Positions 53,911-64,000 of a stretch of 64,000 bases of DNA are shown one piece after another. Source of the DNA: Marsupella aquatica (Eukaryota; Marchantiophyta); the NCBI GenBank assembly GCA_973895155.1, contig OZ316894.1, forward strand, positions 13,268,001 to 13,332,000, given 5' to 3'. The position numbers and the translations under genes were made by a program. Positions within the stretch are counted from its first letter, which is position 1. Each line of letters starts with the position of its first letter. The notes below the pieces were generated by a model that had not been told where the DNA came from, made no database searches, and worked only from the letters and a program-made list of their open reading frames with translations.

Positions 53911-54067
53911 GTATTCAGCATCGCATAATTATCAGTATTTTAGGAACGGTTTTTTAAAAATTTGCCACAATACCAGGAGAAATGTGCACCCAAAACAGGA
54001 AATTTTGCTGTTACCAGTTCCTGTTATAGTTTGTTGTTTGCTGTTTACTGCCTTTTGTAAACACCTC

Positions 54068-54073
54068 CTAAAG
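54068..54073. repeat. Right target-site duplication of the 15.7 kb unit
   Basis: CTAAAG, the partner of 38357-38362. Confidence 0.85.
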
Positions 54074-54135
54074 CTGACCTTCCCGTCAAACTTCTCCACC
54101 TCAAACTTTGGCGCCACAAGCTTTCGTGAAGTCAT
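54074..54135 (-). pseudogene. Ty1/copia gag, first codons (5' part of split gene)
   Basis: ATG at 54135 begins MTSRKLVAPKFEVEKFDGKVSF, the typical start of a copia gag (KFE.EKFDG...FSLW). It stops at the junction with the 15.7 kb unit; the next residues are found at 38356 and leftwards. Confidence 0.85.
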
Positions 54136-54470
54136 TGATGCTGACACACACAATCACCAAAAATGAAAGTTGGCAAAAGTGGAACTATAATGCACCATCG
54201 CGTAGCCTGCAAGGTACACTACCAATATCTTAAAATGATTTGGCAAAAAACTGCCTCAAAAAAGCTTATCTAGAAATATTTTTGTTTTCCTCTCCTCAAA
54301 GCACCCGCAGAACGGTGTTTGGTAAGTCACTCCTTCTGAACGCAAAACCTCCAGCGCACAACGACCAGTAACATGATCACAAAAATTGTTGAAAACAATC
54401 TGATCCGTCACCATGATTCAACACACGAACGTTCTCACCACTGCCCAGGCAACCGAACGTTGAACACAAA

Positions 54471-54482
54471 GCTTTGATACCA
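54471..54482 (-). other. Copia primer binding site (initiator Met tRNA)
   Basis: On the - strand TGGTATCAAAGC, one base from the standard TGGTATCAGAGC, two bases from the LTR edge and upstream of gag. Confidence 0.85.
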
Positions 54483-54484
54483 CT

Positions 54485-54781
54485 TGTAGGAAAACCGATA
54501 GCTCCAGACTAGACAGCAATGCAGAACATGAGAGCACTCAATCTCACACTACACCAACAAGACACCACAATCATGGAGAAACTCTTGAAGGATCCATAGC
54601 TGATGAGATCAAACATGTGAAGAATGAGGGAGAGAATGCTCTTTCTCCAACCTATACCCCCTAAGGGGAACTAAGATGTGTGGGCCTAAATAAGTGGATC
54701 TTATCCTAAACTAACCAAGGGTCAATTAACCCTAGTAAGTCCAAACTAACTATAGTCAAGAACTCAAGTCAATTCCTAACA
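54485..54781 (-). repeat. 5' LTR of the split copia element
   Basis: A 297-bp block that on the - strand starts TGTTAGGAA and ends TTTCCTACA (TG...CA with short inverted repeats), directly followed by the primer site. It contains a polyadenylation/TATA-like AT-rich middle but no ORF. The element sits inside another copia remnant: integrase motif FIDDY of the opposite strand starts right after it. The matching 3' LTR was not found in the window. Confidence 0.82.
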
Positions 54782-54784
54782 ATA

Positions 54785-55663
54785 TTTATAGATGACTACT
54801 TGAGATATGTATGACCTAGCTAGCTGTGGCGGGCTAGGGACGGAGTCTGGTTTTTATTTTCGCGATTTAATCGGATTTTCGGGCTTACGACCGCAATTAT
54901 TTCGCTGGCCAATTGAGGCGCTTGTAATTTATTTCCTAGAGAAGAAGTCTGATGTTTTTGTCATTTTTCAAAAGTGAAAAGGTTGAGAATCAGACAATAA
55001 GCACGATGAAGTGCTTGGATGCAAGGGTGAGTACACAAGTTCTGACATTTTTGAAAGGTATTGTGAAGAATAGGAAATTACTCGTCATCTCACCATGATT
55101 ATACTCCACAATAGAACGGTGTTGTTGAGCGGCTCAATCAAACACTATTGGAACGTGCTAGGTGTATGATGGGGCAATCCAATTTACCATATATTTTTTG
55201 GGCTGAAGCTATGAACACTGTAGCTTATTTGGTAAACCTTTCTCCTTCTAGTGCCATTGATTACATGACGTTGTTTGAATGGAGGTATGAACGGCAAGCG
55301 GATTACCAACGGTTGGTAGTCTTTGGATGTGATCTTTATCCTCTCACACCTAAGGAGCAGCGGTCCAAGCTCAAAGCAACGTCCAAGAAATGCGTCTTTC
55401 TTGGATACCAAAGTGGTGTGAAGGCTTATTGGTTGTGGGATCCAAACACCGGTAAGATTGTTGTCAATAGGGATGTTTTCTTTAATGAGGATACCAGAAC
55501 ACTGAAGGAGGAGAAGAATTCTCAAGCTTCCCATATTGACATGGCAAAATCTTCCTTAGTTTGGTGGGAGGTTGAATTGGATGATGAGGCACAAGGAGAT
55601 GCACAACAAGAAGCAGACCGTTGTCATGCCAAAACATTTCAGCCCGGGGGTGGTCTTTTATAG
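54785..55663 (+). pseudogene. Ty1/copia integrase fragment on the opposite strand
   Basis: The + strand remnant begins FIDDYLRYV at the LTR edge (the usual FIDDYSRY). It is interrupted by about 110 bp of unrelated sequence (54815-54935), resumes FLEKKSDVFVIFQK and a degraded RSDNGGEY block, and then gives NGVVERLNQTLLERARCMMGQSNLPYIFWAEAMNTVAYLVNLSPSSAI and VFGCDLYPL...KLKATSKKCVFLGYQSGVKAYWLWDP, ending near the polyprotein linker at 55663. Stops occur near 54823, 55067 and 55112. It is the host element into which the - strand copia inserted. Confidence 0.85.
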
Positions 55664-55859
55664 TGAGTGATGGGTAGGTAGTCGCCATCCAGTCACGACT
55701 ATGCGGATGCAAACAAGTTGTTGGGGACCAATCAACTGGTGACTCATCATCATTCGTCTGAGACAATTGGTGTTTGGGTGGTGCTTGGCTGTTGGCAACT
55801 GGTCAGGCAACAATTGTGTTAATATCAAAGACAATTTACTTGATACAATAATATTTGAT

Positions 55860-56330
55860 TTCCCTCTACTGTCCATCACTTGGTTTACAGCAAGGTGGAG
55901 TGCACTTTGACCATCACAAATAATAGAGCTTCACATTCCCATGTGGCAATCCCAATCTATCCAACCAAATTGCTTCCTTTGTTGCTTCTGCTGCTACAAC
56001 AAACTCTAATTTTGTAGTAGACTAAGCTATACACTTTTGCAAAGTAGACCTCTAACTTATGCATCCAACACAAGTGTGAACAATACCCCATTGTTAATTT
56101 TCTCTGGTTTAGATCTTGTGTATAGTCAACATCTATATACCAATCAATGATCTAGCATTATCTGCATGTGCATCAAACAATAGACTATGATCCATATTAC
56201 CTTTCATGTACCTGATAATCCATTTCACTGCTTCCCAATGTACCTTTCTTGAATTTGACATGTATTTGCTTAGGCTTATTGCCAGCTGAAAGATAGGGAG
56301 ATATTGTATTATCTTTTTATTCATTAAAAG
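55860..56330 (-). pseudogene. Ty1/copia RNase H fragment
   Basis: On the - strand ISLSKYMSNSRKVHWEAVKWIIRYMKGNMDHSLLFD, the usual block before RNase H, followed by a decayed IDVDYTQDLNQRK and a region like the KEAIWL/GLPHGNVKLY part. Frames are broken. The orientation is opposite to the integrase fragment beside it, so it is a different insertion or an inverted piece. Confidence 0.75.
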
Positions 56331-58127
56331 TGTATTTTATTTAGTTCACTTTTTGGTCATTTATACACTTTTAAACTCCAAAATGTACACTATAGTACAA
56401 TATTCTACACCTAAAAGGTCAATTATAAACTTGAGAGAGAAAAAATGATCTTACTAGAAGGAGTCTAATCATAGTTCATTTACAAAAGATGAACATGGTA
56501 TTCTCACAATACAATAAAAAGTACCCAAGCATTGCATCTCACTGTTACTAAGTGATACGAGATTCCCTCTTTCAAGCTGCTATAGTAACTTTAAACTTAC
56601 TCCCATCTGCAAGTTTGGCATATGGCTCACAGCCAGTAGGTTTGGTCCTTATATTTTATCTTATGGTCTGGACTTTTCCTAGCTTCATTGCTAACATTGA
56701 TGCATGTCTCCGAATTACCGCCATGGCTCTATGGTAGCAGAACCATGCACCATGAATCTGTCCATTACTTGGCGTGATGTGATTCGCCCTAGGGACAGGG
56801 GCTGAAAGACTACCTGTGGGCAATGTAACAAGACTATTGCATTCTAATCTTACTTGAAGACTAGCCCCAACTACCTTTTAATTGAAGGTGAATAGCGAAG
56901 AGGACAATAAAAGTGTCATCATCTTCCTTTCTATGCACATCCCTTTTTATGCCCATATGTTATGATGGGGCCATAAAGCCCATTTTTTGAATGTAAATAA
57001 AAATTATGACAAAAAACATGCATAATTATCATTTGACATATATCATAACCATAAGTTTTACCATCCACATGGTGAGCCATGAAGTTACAATCCAAAAATT
57101 TCACTATAGAAACCTAGACCCCAACTCTAGCTTGTAGTTGGTGTTTTATAAATTAGATTTGTCTTACCACTAGGTGAGAACAAAGTACTTGATATATTTA
57201 TGTCATAATGCATGCAATGCCAATGTTCCTAACACTAGTTAAGTGCCACTCCGTTATATTCACTTGAAGGTCAAGGACACCAGATTTGTGGTGTCATCAC
57301 TTTTATATCTGTTGTTTGTCTTGACTTGGCCATTCGTGGGTGTTTCTTACTTTACATCTCTCTCAGGTGGGTGAAACTTCTCGCCTGCTCTCAAAATTCT
57401 GGGTCGCCCTCTCCAGGCTTCCCACAAACAGACACTCGAATTCATCTAACCCTGCCTATTCCCACCCTGCCCAAACTGTGTTCCAACAATGCCTGACTAA
57501 ACTGAGTCAACCATAAACCCTCTGCACCGCACACATGGGTGTCAAAAGTGGAATACCAAGAAATTTCATGAGACATTAACCCCACCAACAAAGTTTCTGT
57601 CCACAATAAACTCCATGAACTCCAACAATGCCTGACTAAACTGAGTCAACCATAAACCCTCTGCACCGTACAAGATGGGTGTGAAAAGTGGAATACCAAG
57701 AAATTTCATGAGACATTAACCCCACAAACAAAGTTTCTGTCCACAGTAAACTCCTCCATGAACAGAGTATCGCTGCCGCATGTGTCGAGAGGATACACTG
57801 CTGCATGCGTAGAGCTCTTGCTTAGTAACGTTAAGCCTACACGAATCGTTGCATAGAGGCCAAAAGTGCTCGTGCTTCTTACTTGTTCTTAGTACCACTA
57901 AGACTCTAACAAGGATACTTGAATAGAGGCCAAAATTTGCTTCTAGAGGATTAGTTTAGTGACACCAATTAAAATGGGCGGTTTCATTTAACATTGCTAG
58001 TATTGCTAGTATGTGGTGCGGCAGTACTGCTCTCGTGGGTCTCCAAAGTTCAATTAGTTGTCCACAAAATTCAATTAGTCATCTTTACCTGACTGGCCTT
58101 GGATCGCTCGTACATATTTGTCACTTA
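56331..58127. other. Non-coding AT-rich region with a tandem duplication
   Basis: No gene is recognised. A tandem duplication at 57484-57759 is described separately. Confidence 0.5.
57484..57759 (+). repeat. Tandem duplication, about 136 bp unit
   Basis: CCAACAATGCCTGACTAAAC...CATAAACCCTCTGCACCG...GTGGAATACCAAGAAATTTC...ACAAAGTTTCTGTCCACA occurs twice in direct succession with few differences. Confidence 0.85.
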
Positions 58128-58170
58128 GCTTCACTTTTGTCACTACGGTATTTAGTGACAAAAGTGAAGC
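58128..58170. repeat. Perfect 18-bp inverted repeat (hairpin)
   Basis: GCTTCACTTTTGTCACTA at 58128-58145 and its exact reverse complement at 58153-58170 with a 7-nt loop. It lies about 0.9 kb beyond the NAC alpha stop codon. Confidence 0.9.
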
Positions 58171-59062
58171 CCCTTTCAGTTATAGGATTGCCATCAGAAA
58201 CCTCCTTGCCCTAAACAAAAAAAGTAGTAAGTCCGTAACTATGGAAATGCCCTTACTTAATTGACTACCAATCTCCTATGACTGCACTTGCGTATTGGTG
58301 TGGCCTCTCCAAAGTACAAAAATGTGGTGAGAGCAGCTTTTCATTCATAAAAACACTTCATTGCTGTTAGTGAGCATCTTGCTCTTACGTAAAAGTGGCG
58401 GTGACCGTTCAGTGTCACCAGCCCTGCTCTCAATTTGGACGTACACGAATTTGTGAAAGTGGACAATTACTACACTAGACTCACGCCCTAGTCTACGTTG
58501 TCTTGACTCATTAGAGAACAAGGCAGATCAGGGGTCTACTTTCCTGGCCCAGTCCGTGAACATAAATAATTAAAACCAGAAAGTTTTCAGCTGCTGTACG
58601 TGACCCGTGTGGAAACACCTCATCCCTCAATCTTGCGTTATGTATCAAAACCTCGTAACAGTGAGAATCTCCAAACCAGTCAATAGCCCCAGAAGAGTCC
58701 ACAGGGGAATCCGGCCTAAAACAAGGCTAGACGCTCACTACAATCTATCTCAAGACGATCAATCCCAAACGTCTTTAAAACATCTTGGCCGGTAATAGAC
58801 GCAATGAAACTTAGTGGAAAAATCCCCTCAGGCAGACAGGAAAGAGGTAGATTGCTCAAAAACAAGACGCTAGCAGTTCCCTTTTCTGGACTGAAGACCC
58901 ACAGGATTCCCTTCTCGCCTAACCAAAATCGATAGGTGAAAGGGGAAATTAAAAGACAAGCAGGCTCACTTGATGGCAAATCTGGTTGGGAGGGAGTTAG
59001 ATAATACTCTTATCAAGTAGGAAACATGTCATTATGCACCACAATTACTCCATACAGTAGAT

Positions 59063-60248
<1,186 letters not shown>

Positions 60249-60485
60249 CTTTGCAAAAATTCCCGAGTGAAGTGAGGGATCTCACTAACAAAAGTGTTGT
60301 CCGTCCGTCAGCAGGGAGAAATCGCAAGGGACTGGGGAAGACACCGGCGACTTTCTTAATTCCTTTCAGTTCTTGCTAGACCACGATAACCAGAAGTTCA
60401 GATTGCCGCAGAGACGTTCAAGTAAACTGCAGGGGCCATCATTACAGAAATTTTAGTACGTGAATATCAAAGGTCACTTACCCTT

Positions 60486-60720
60486 CGAAAAGGCCGAGAC
60501 ACAAACAGGGCGTAGGTCAAGTTATGATTTGTGTGCTGAGCTCGACAAAATGCTTTCACCAAATGTAGCACGGAACAAAAACGAGACGGTATCAAAGATC
60601 ATTGACCATTCGAGAAGGCCTAGACACAAACAGGGTGTAAGGTCAAGTTAAGATTTGTGTGCTGAGCTTGACAAAATGCTTTCACCAAATGTAACAGTGA
60701 ACAAAAAAGAGACAGACTTT
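60486..60720 (+). repeat. Tandem duplication upstream of NACA, about 124 bp unit
   Basis: Two adjacent copies share AAGGCC.AGACACAAACAGGG, GATTTGTGTGCTGAGCT, GACAAAATGCTTTCACCAAA and GAACAAAAA.GAGAC. They lie 240 to 470 bp upstream of the NAC alpha ATG. The + strand open frames through them are probably not genes. Confidence 0.8.
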
Positions 60721-60808
60721 GAGAGAGGTGGCGAAAATGATTCGACCTACACTCGTTGCGAAAGGCCTGAACAAGACACACTGTTCATTAATAGAGTAGA
60801 GAATAATG

Positions 60809-60915
60809 TTTCAACTTACTCCTATCATTGCCAACTAATTCACGAATCAAACAGCTCTTACCAAAATGCTTCAACTCACTCCTATTGTTGCCAACTAACT
60901 CACGAATCAAACAAG
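60809..60915 (+). repeat. Tandem duplication, about 60 bp unit
   Basis: TTCAACTTACTCCTATCATTG/CCAACTAATTCACGAATCAAAC recurs as TTCAACTCACTCCTATTGTTG/CCAACTAACTCACGAATCAAAC. It is adjacent to the larger upstream duplication. Confidence 0.8.
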
Positions 60916-61056
60916 GGTTCCCAAAGACTGATTGAGGGAACGAGGGAGTACAATGAAGAGGCAACGCTATTGCCCATGCCAGCTTCCGGATGGTCTAGGG
61001 TTTCTTGTTGTCTTTGTTTTGGCCGGACCCTCTCTGGCCTGCCCAACGGTGTCTAG

Positions 61057-61717
61057 GGTTTCTTGTGGTCCTTGTACATTGTACACCTCTCGAAACACTT
61101 ACTCTATGTGTGTAAAAAACCTGCCTACAAAATTACATCATGGAGTATTACAATACATATTTTATGTTGCGAGCCTAATTGCATATTCTTGAATATTAAT
61201 ACCAGGCCCGTGACTAAGAGGGTTTGGTCACAATAGTAAGTTAAAAGAGCAAATATTAAATTTAATTGAGTTAGGTCACACCATGTGAGTGTTTGGTAGG
61301 TAATGGATGAGAATGAGACTCAATTTAGAAGTTAACCAATAAGTTGAGGTTTTGAATATCTTGACTTAAGATATCCTAAAATCTTAAAAAAAACAAATTG
61401 TGATTAGATTACTCTTAGAAGTTTTGTTTCAAGTGATAGAATCATTATCCTTACTTTACAACACTTAGAAACGTGTATTCTCATTTGAATAAAGTCTAGT
61501 AAAAAGCCAGAGAGTATAGCATATCTATTTATGTTCTTGAAGTAATATAACAATGACAAGGTAAAGATCATTCATTTTGTTTGTTTGGAAAAAGCATAAC
61601 AAGTTACAAGGTAAAGAACATTTTTTATAAAATATTATTATCAATAATAAGGAGGGATGTAGTGGGGGATTTTTCGTAGACAAACCAACTTCTAAGACAC
61701 TACCCTAAACGTATTGT
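61057..61717. other. No recognisable feature
   Basis: AT-rich sequence with short runs and no gene or repeat I can support. Confidence 0.5.
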
Positions 61718-61828
61718 TGACTATCAATACTCTGGCATAAGTAGTTGACCTATGACCCTAATCCCTATAACCTGACTATCAATACTCTGGCATAAGTAGT
61801 TGACCTATGACCCTAATCCCTATAACCT
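61718..61828 (+). repeat. 55-bp tandem duplication
   Basis: TGACTATCAATACTCTGGCA...AGTAGTTGACCTATGACCCT...AATCCCTATAACC is present twice, nearly identical, at 61718 and 61773. Confidence 0.9.
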
Positions 61829-62039
61829 AACTGTATATCCCCTATACTACGTTGATTAGCAACCTACGTCAACGGTCCTAACTGAGTCTCTTCTCTAATC
61901 CTATCTACTATATATGCTGCTAATTGATGACTAATGGCAATTGTTTTGTCACTAACATTAGCCCAAAGATGTCCCCTGCCATCATGTTGTACATCGTTGC
62001 TGACTCACTGCCCCTTCCCTCAACCATCCCCTACTTGTG

Positions 62040-63990
62040 CTATGTTATTGGCCCTGGGTTTATCGTCTTGTCGGGTTGGGGCCTAGAGCCGCCTTTGTCA
62101 AAGGCATCTCCTGACCCGTCCCTTTCGGTCAATAGTAGCGTAACCTGAGTCTGTAGGGTGTTGTTGTCTCGGGTTGCCTTCTCCGCCTCATTGGAGATGT
62201 CATCCCCCTTGGCCTGCAGATGCACCACCTCATGATTAAGATTGCGAATCATTTTTACTATTGGCCTGGTGTTGTGTCAACCATTTATCCCAATCCGCAG
62301 TGACAGTTGTTACTTGTTGAGCGGCCTGCATAAATTGACCGTTGAGGTTGGTCAAACAACTAACCCTAGTGGCCACCTCCTTCTCAAGTCGAGCCATGGG
62401 GACATCATGAATCTGATGCATACTTGGATGTTGTGCCACATCTCATCACAGTTGTTTGGAAGAATGACCCTCTTGTTAATCCCAGCTGCCGCCAAAATAA
62501 TACAACTGGTTTTTTATCCCATTGCTTCATCTACTTCTACAACATTCCAGGATGTTATCTTCTGTCTCATGAATATTTTCCATGAGTTTAAGCTCACCTT
62601 CTTGAGCTGTTGCAACTTTCTTTTGTGCATAGGATCCGCTAGTGCCTCCTTTAATAACTTACTTGTCGTGGCAACTTTGTCCCGCAAGCTCTGCACTCCT
62701 AAATCTCAGGCCTCATACGTGTCTTTTGGGATTTGGACCACCTTATTGCATTGCTAAATAAACTCTTTACCAACTACGTTCTGTAACCATTTCTTCCTCT
62801 TCCTATCCCTTCTCTCTTCTCTTTCTTCTAGTGCAACAGAGCATGCTTGCTTCTCTTCTAATTGATTTCATAACTCATGGTTGGTCCTCTTAGCTTTTTG
62901 GAGCTTTTCATCATACTCCAAAGCCCCCAATCTTGCCAAAGCTTCTCTTTTGGCAAGTACCTCTGCAGATTTCCCGCGCTCTGCCAACTGTTTGGATAGA
63001 TGGATTGTCAGTTTCCTCGCTCTGCCAGTTGTTCTTCCTCCCTACTTTTTGGTCCAATCCTTCTATCTCTTTCTGCAACTCATCCACCTTTCATTGGGAG
63101 ATAGAACCACACAATGCATGTTGGCCTGTTACCTCTTTCAACTCCACACCGAGCTTCCTCTGGACATTTTGCTCATACTGTACTAGCTGGTCCATCTGCT
63201 CAATAGTTACCTTAGTTGCCAGGAGTTGAGTTTGCAAATCCCCCTCTTCTTCTTTGGCGATAGTCAAGCATATGCCCCACTCTTCTTCGTTATTGCACAA
63301 CAGCTCTTGTAGCCTCCCCTTCTCTTGTCGGATCCATCCTAGCTCGGACCATAATTCTTGCACCCCGGCCTTCTTTGTCCGAACCTCTTTCTGAGCCTAT
63401 TGAAGGGCTGACTTTGCTTCCTCGTTCTTCTTCTTCTCTCTATCTAGCGTTTCTTCTATCTTTGCCAGTTGCTTCCACGTCTCCTTGTTGGTCAGAGCCT
63501 TCTCATTTAACTTTGTAAGGAGCCGCTCAACCTTCTCATATGCGACTCTTAGCTTTTTTGAGTTGCTTGTCTTGCCTTTGGACTCTATGATCACAATTAT
63601 TGCCAATGCCCTAGTGTCTTTCAAATCCCTTAATCACTAGCGTAGGTCCTTGGTATTGGGAACCGGTTTTCCTACAAAAGCTGGGCGTTGTGCAAAATTC
63701 ACTATCTCTCCAGATTGATGGTGTCCAGAAGTTTGGAGAGCATGGGCTGTTGAAAGGTGACCTCTCTCCCTTCTTCTTCTTCCCCTTCCTCTTCTTCATC
63801 TTTGTCCGGTAGGTTTACTTTCCTCCTCTTCCTCTTGAGACTCTTACGGCGGCTTTTTCACTCAATGCTCGCAGCAGAAAAGCTCCTCCTTCACTTTCTG
63901 CATATGAATTTGGGGGTGAGTCCCCTCTTCTTCCTCCTTGTCATTCTCAAAATCCTCCTCATCATACTCTAGTTCATCCACATTGATGTT
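62040..63990 (-). pseudogene. Decayed coiled-coil gag-like ORF, off the right edge
   Basis: A - strand coding remnant in many short frames. From the right: an acidic run (about 63770-63810), GHHQSGEIVNFAQRPAFVGKPVPNTK, then long heptad-rich stretches (KKLRVAYEKVERLLTKLNEKALTNKETWKQLAKIEETLDREKK; LQELLCNNEEEWG...LQTQLLATKVTIEQMDQLVQYEQNVQRKLGVELKEV; SLRDKVATTSKLLKEALAD; MARLEKEVATRV), ending RDGSGDAFDKGGSRPQPDK. The general pattern (coiled coil, then a basic or glycine-containing tail RDG...GG...R) recalls the fragment at 6793-7205. It is probably a third relative of that element-borne family; the function is unknown. Confidence 0.5.
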
Positions 63991-64000
63991 GGTTGTGGAT

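Larger units (their letters stand above)
38363..54067. mobile_element. 15.7 kb DNA transposon with transposase, ParB-methyltransferase and palindromes
   Basis: A composite unit inserted in a copia gag codon series and flanked by CTAAAG on each side. The left end is TTGGGTGTAGTGACCGAGACAG, and the right end read inwards is GAGGTGTTTACAAAAGGCAG. Both ends are followed by clusters of ACAGGAAACAG and CTGTTACC/GGTAACAG motifs, so the inverted repeats are short and imperfect but the subterminal motifs are shared. Contents left to right: two palindromes, an ORF with a CPNNTC motif (- strand), a probable nested element with a 618-codon ORF, a DDE transposase gene (- strand, itself hit by a 333-bp relative), a 1.1 kb divergent spacer, a ParB-methyltransferase gene (+ strand), a small acidic ORF, and a palindrome-rich right arm. 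The 6-bp duplication and gene content match no superfamily I can name with confidence. Confidence 0.82.

Noticed and set aside
38363-54067. The unit as a piece of endogenous giant virus DNA
   Set aside because: ParB-methylases and intergenic hairpins also occur in large DNA viruses. However, the genes here have ordinary spliceosomal introns, no viral core gene is visible, and the 6-bp duplications with shared ends and short derivatives point to a transposon.
60460-61192. Open + strand frames upstream of NACA as genes
   Set aside because: They run through tandem duplications, repeat each other, and lack any recognisable domain.

Overview
This window reads as nuclear DNA of a land plant. Two ordinary plant genes anchor it, and almost everything else is layered, decayed transposon sequence. 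The two genes are a five-exon (at least) OTU-family deubiquitinase most like Arabidopsis OTU4 (15171-16909, + strand) and a four-exon nascent polypeptide-associated complex alpha subunit (59063-60248, - strand). Both have canonical GT-AG introns and unbroken spliced frames. The repeat load and the kinds of element suggest a non-seed plant or another large plant genome, but I cannot fix the lineage from the sequence alone.

Layout. 1-5875: a decayed Ty3/gypsy retrotransposon on the - strand (gag, zinc knuckles, protease, RT, RNase H, integrase), followed by its probable LTR to about 6.7 kb; a second LTR-like copy without coding sequence lies at 33.5-35.6 kb. 6.8-8.7 kb: the end of a coiled-coil gag-like ORF and a purine-biased repeat that recurs at 22.1-24.4 kb. 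8.8-10.0 kb: a PIF/Harbinger transposase pseudogene. 10.0-15 kb: mostly unrecognised, with a truncated copy of a terminal-repeat family that matters later. 15-17 kb: the OTU gene. 17-22 kb: short repeats, a tRNA-like SINE head and a possible CACTA-type element. 22-28.6 kb: a long leader or LTR with a TATA box and a broken gag-like/coiled-coil ORF. 28.7-36.7 kb: non-coding duplicated segments and the solo LTR. 36.8-38.36 kb plus 54.07-54.78 kb: the two halves of one Ty1/copia element (- strand), split by the most interesting object in the window. 54.8-56.3 kb: remnants of other copia elements. 56.3-59 kb: non-coding. 59-60.3 kb: the NAC alpha gene. 61.9-64 kb: another decayed coiled-coil ORF running off the right edge.

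The unusual object is a 15.7 kb unit at 38363-54067. It is precisely inserted in the copia gag frame, flanked by a 6-bp duplication (CTAAAG), and bounded by related subterminal repeats. It carries (i) a DDE/MULE-like transposase gene on the - strand, (ii) a divergently transcribed, intron-containing gene that joins a ParB-like (DGNH) domain to a DNA methyltransferase of the type with motif I near the C-terminus, (iii) a small acidic protein gene and at least one more ORF, and (iv) about 17 copies of a near-perfect palindrome, TAGCGCCNGGCGCTA. By eye these all fall in introns and intergenic spacers of this unit and never in its exons. Two short non-autonomous elements (37461-37832, 47097-47429) share its ends, and the first also has 6-bp target duplications. 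A separate element carrying an intact 618-codon ORF and a 47-bp tandem repeat appears to be nested inside the unit. I read the whole as a large DNA transposon family that couples a transposase with a ParB-methyltransferase. The copy here is inactivated by stops, frameshifts and the nested insertions.
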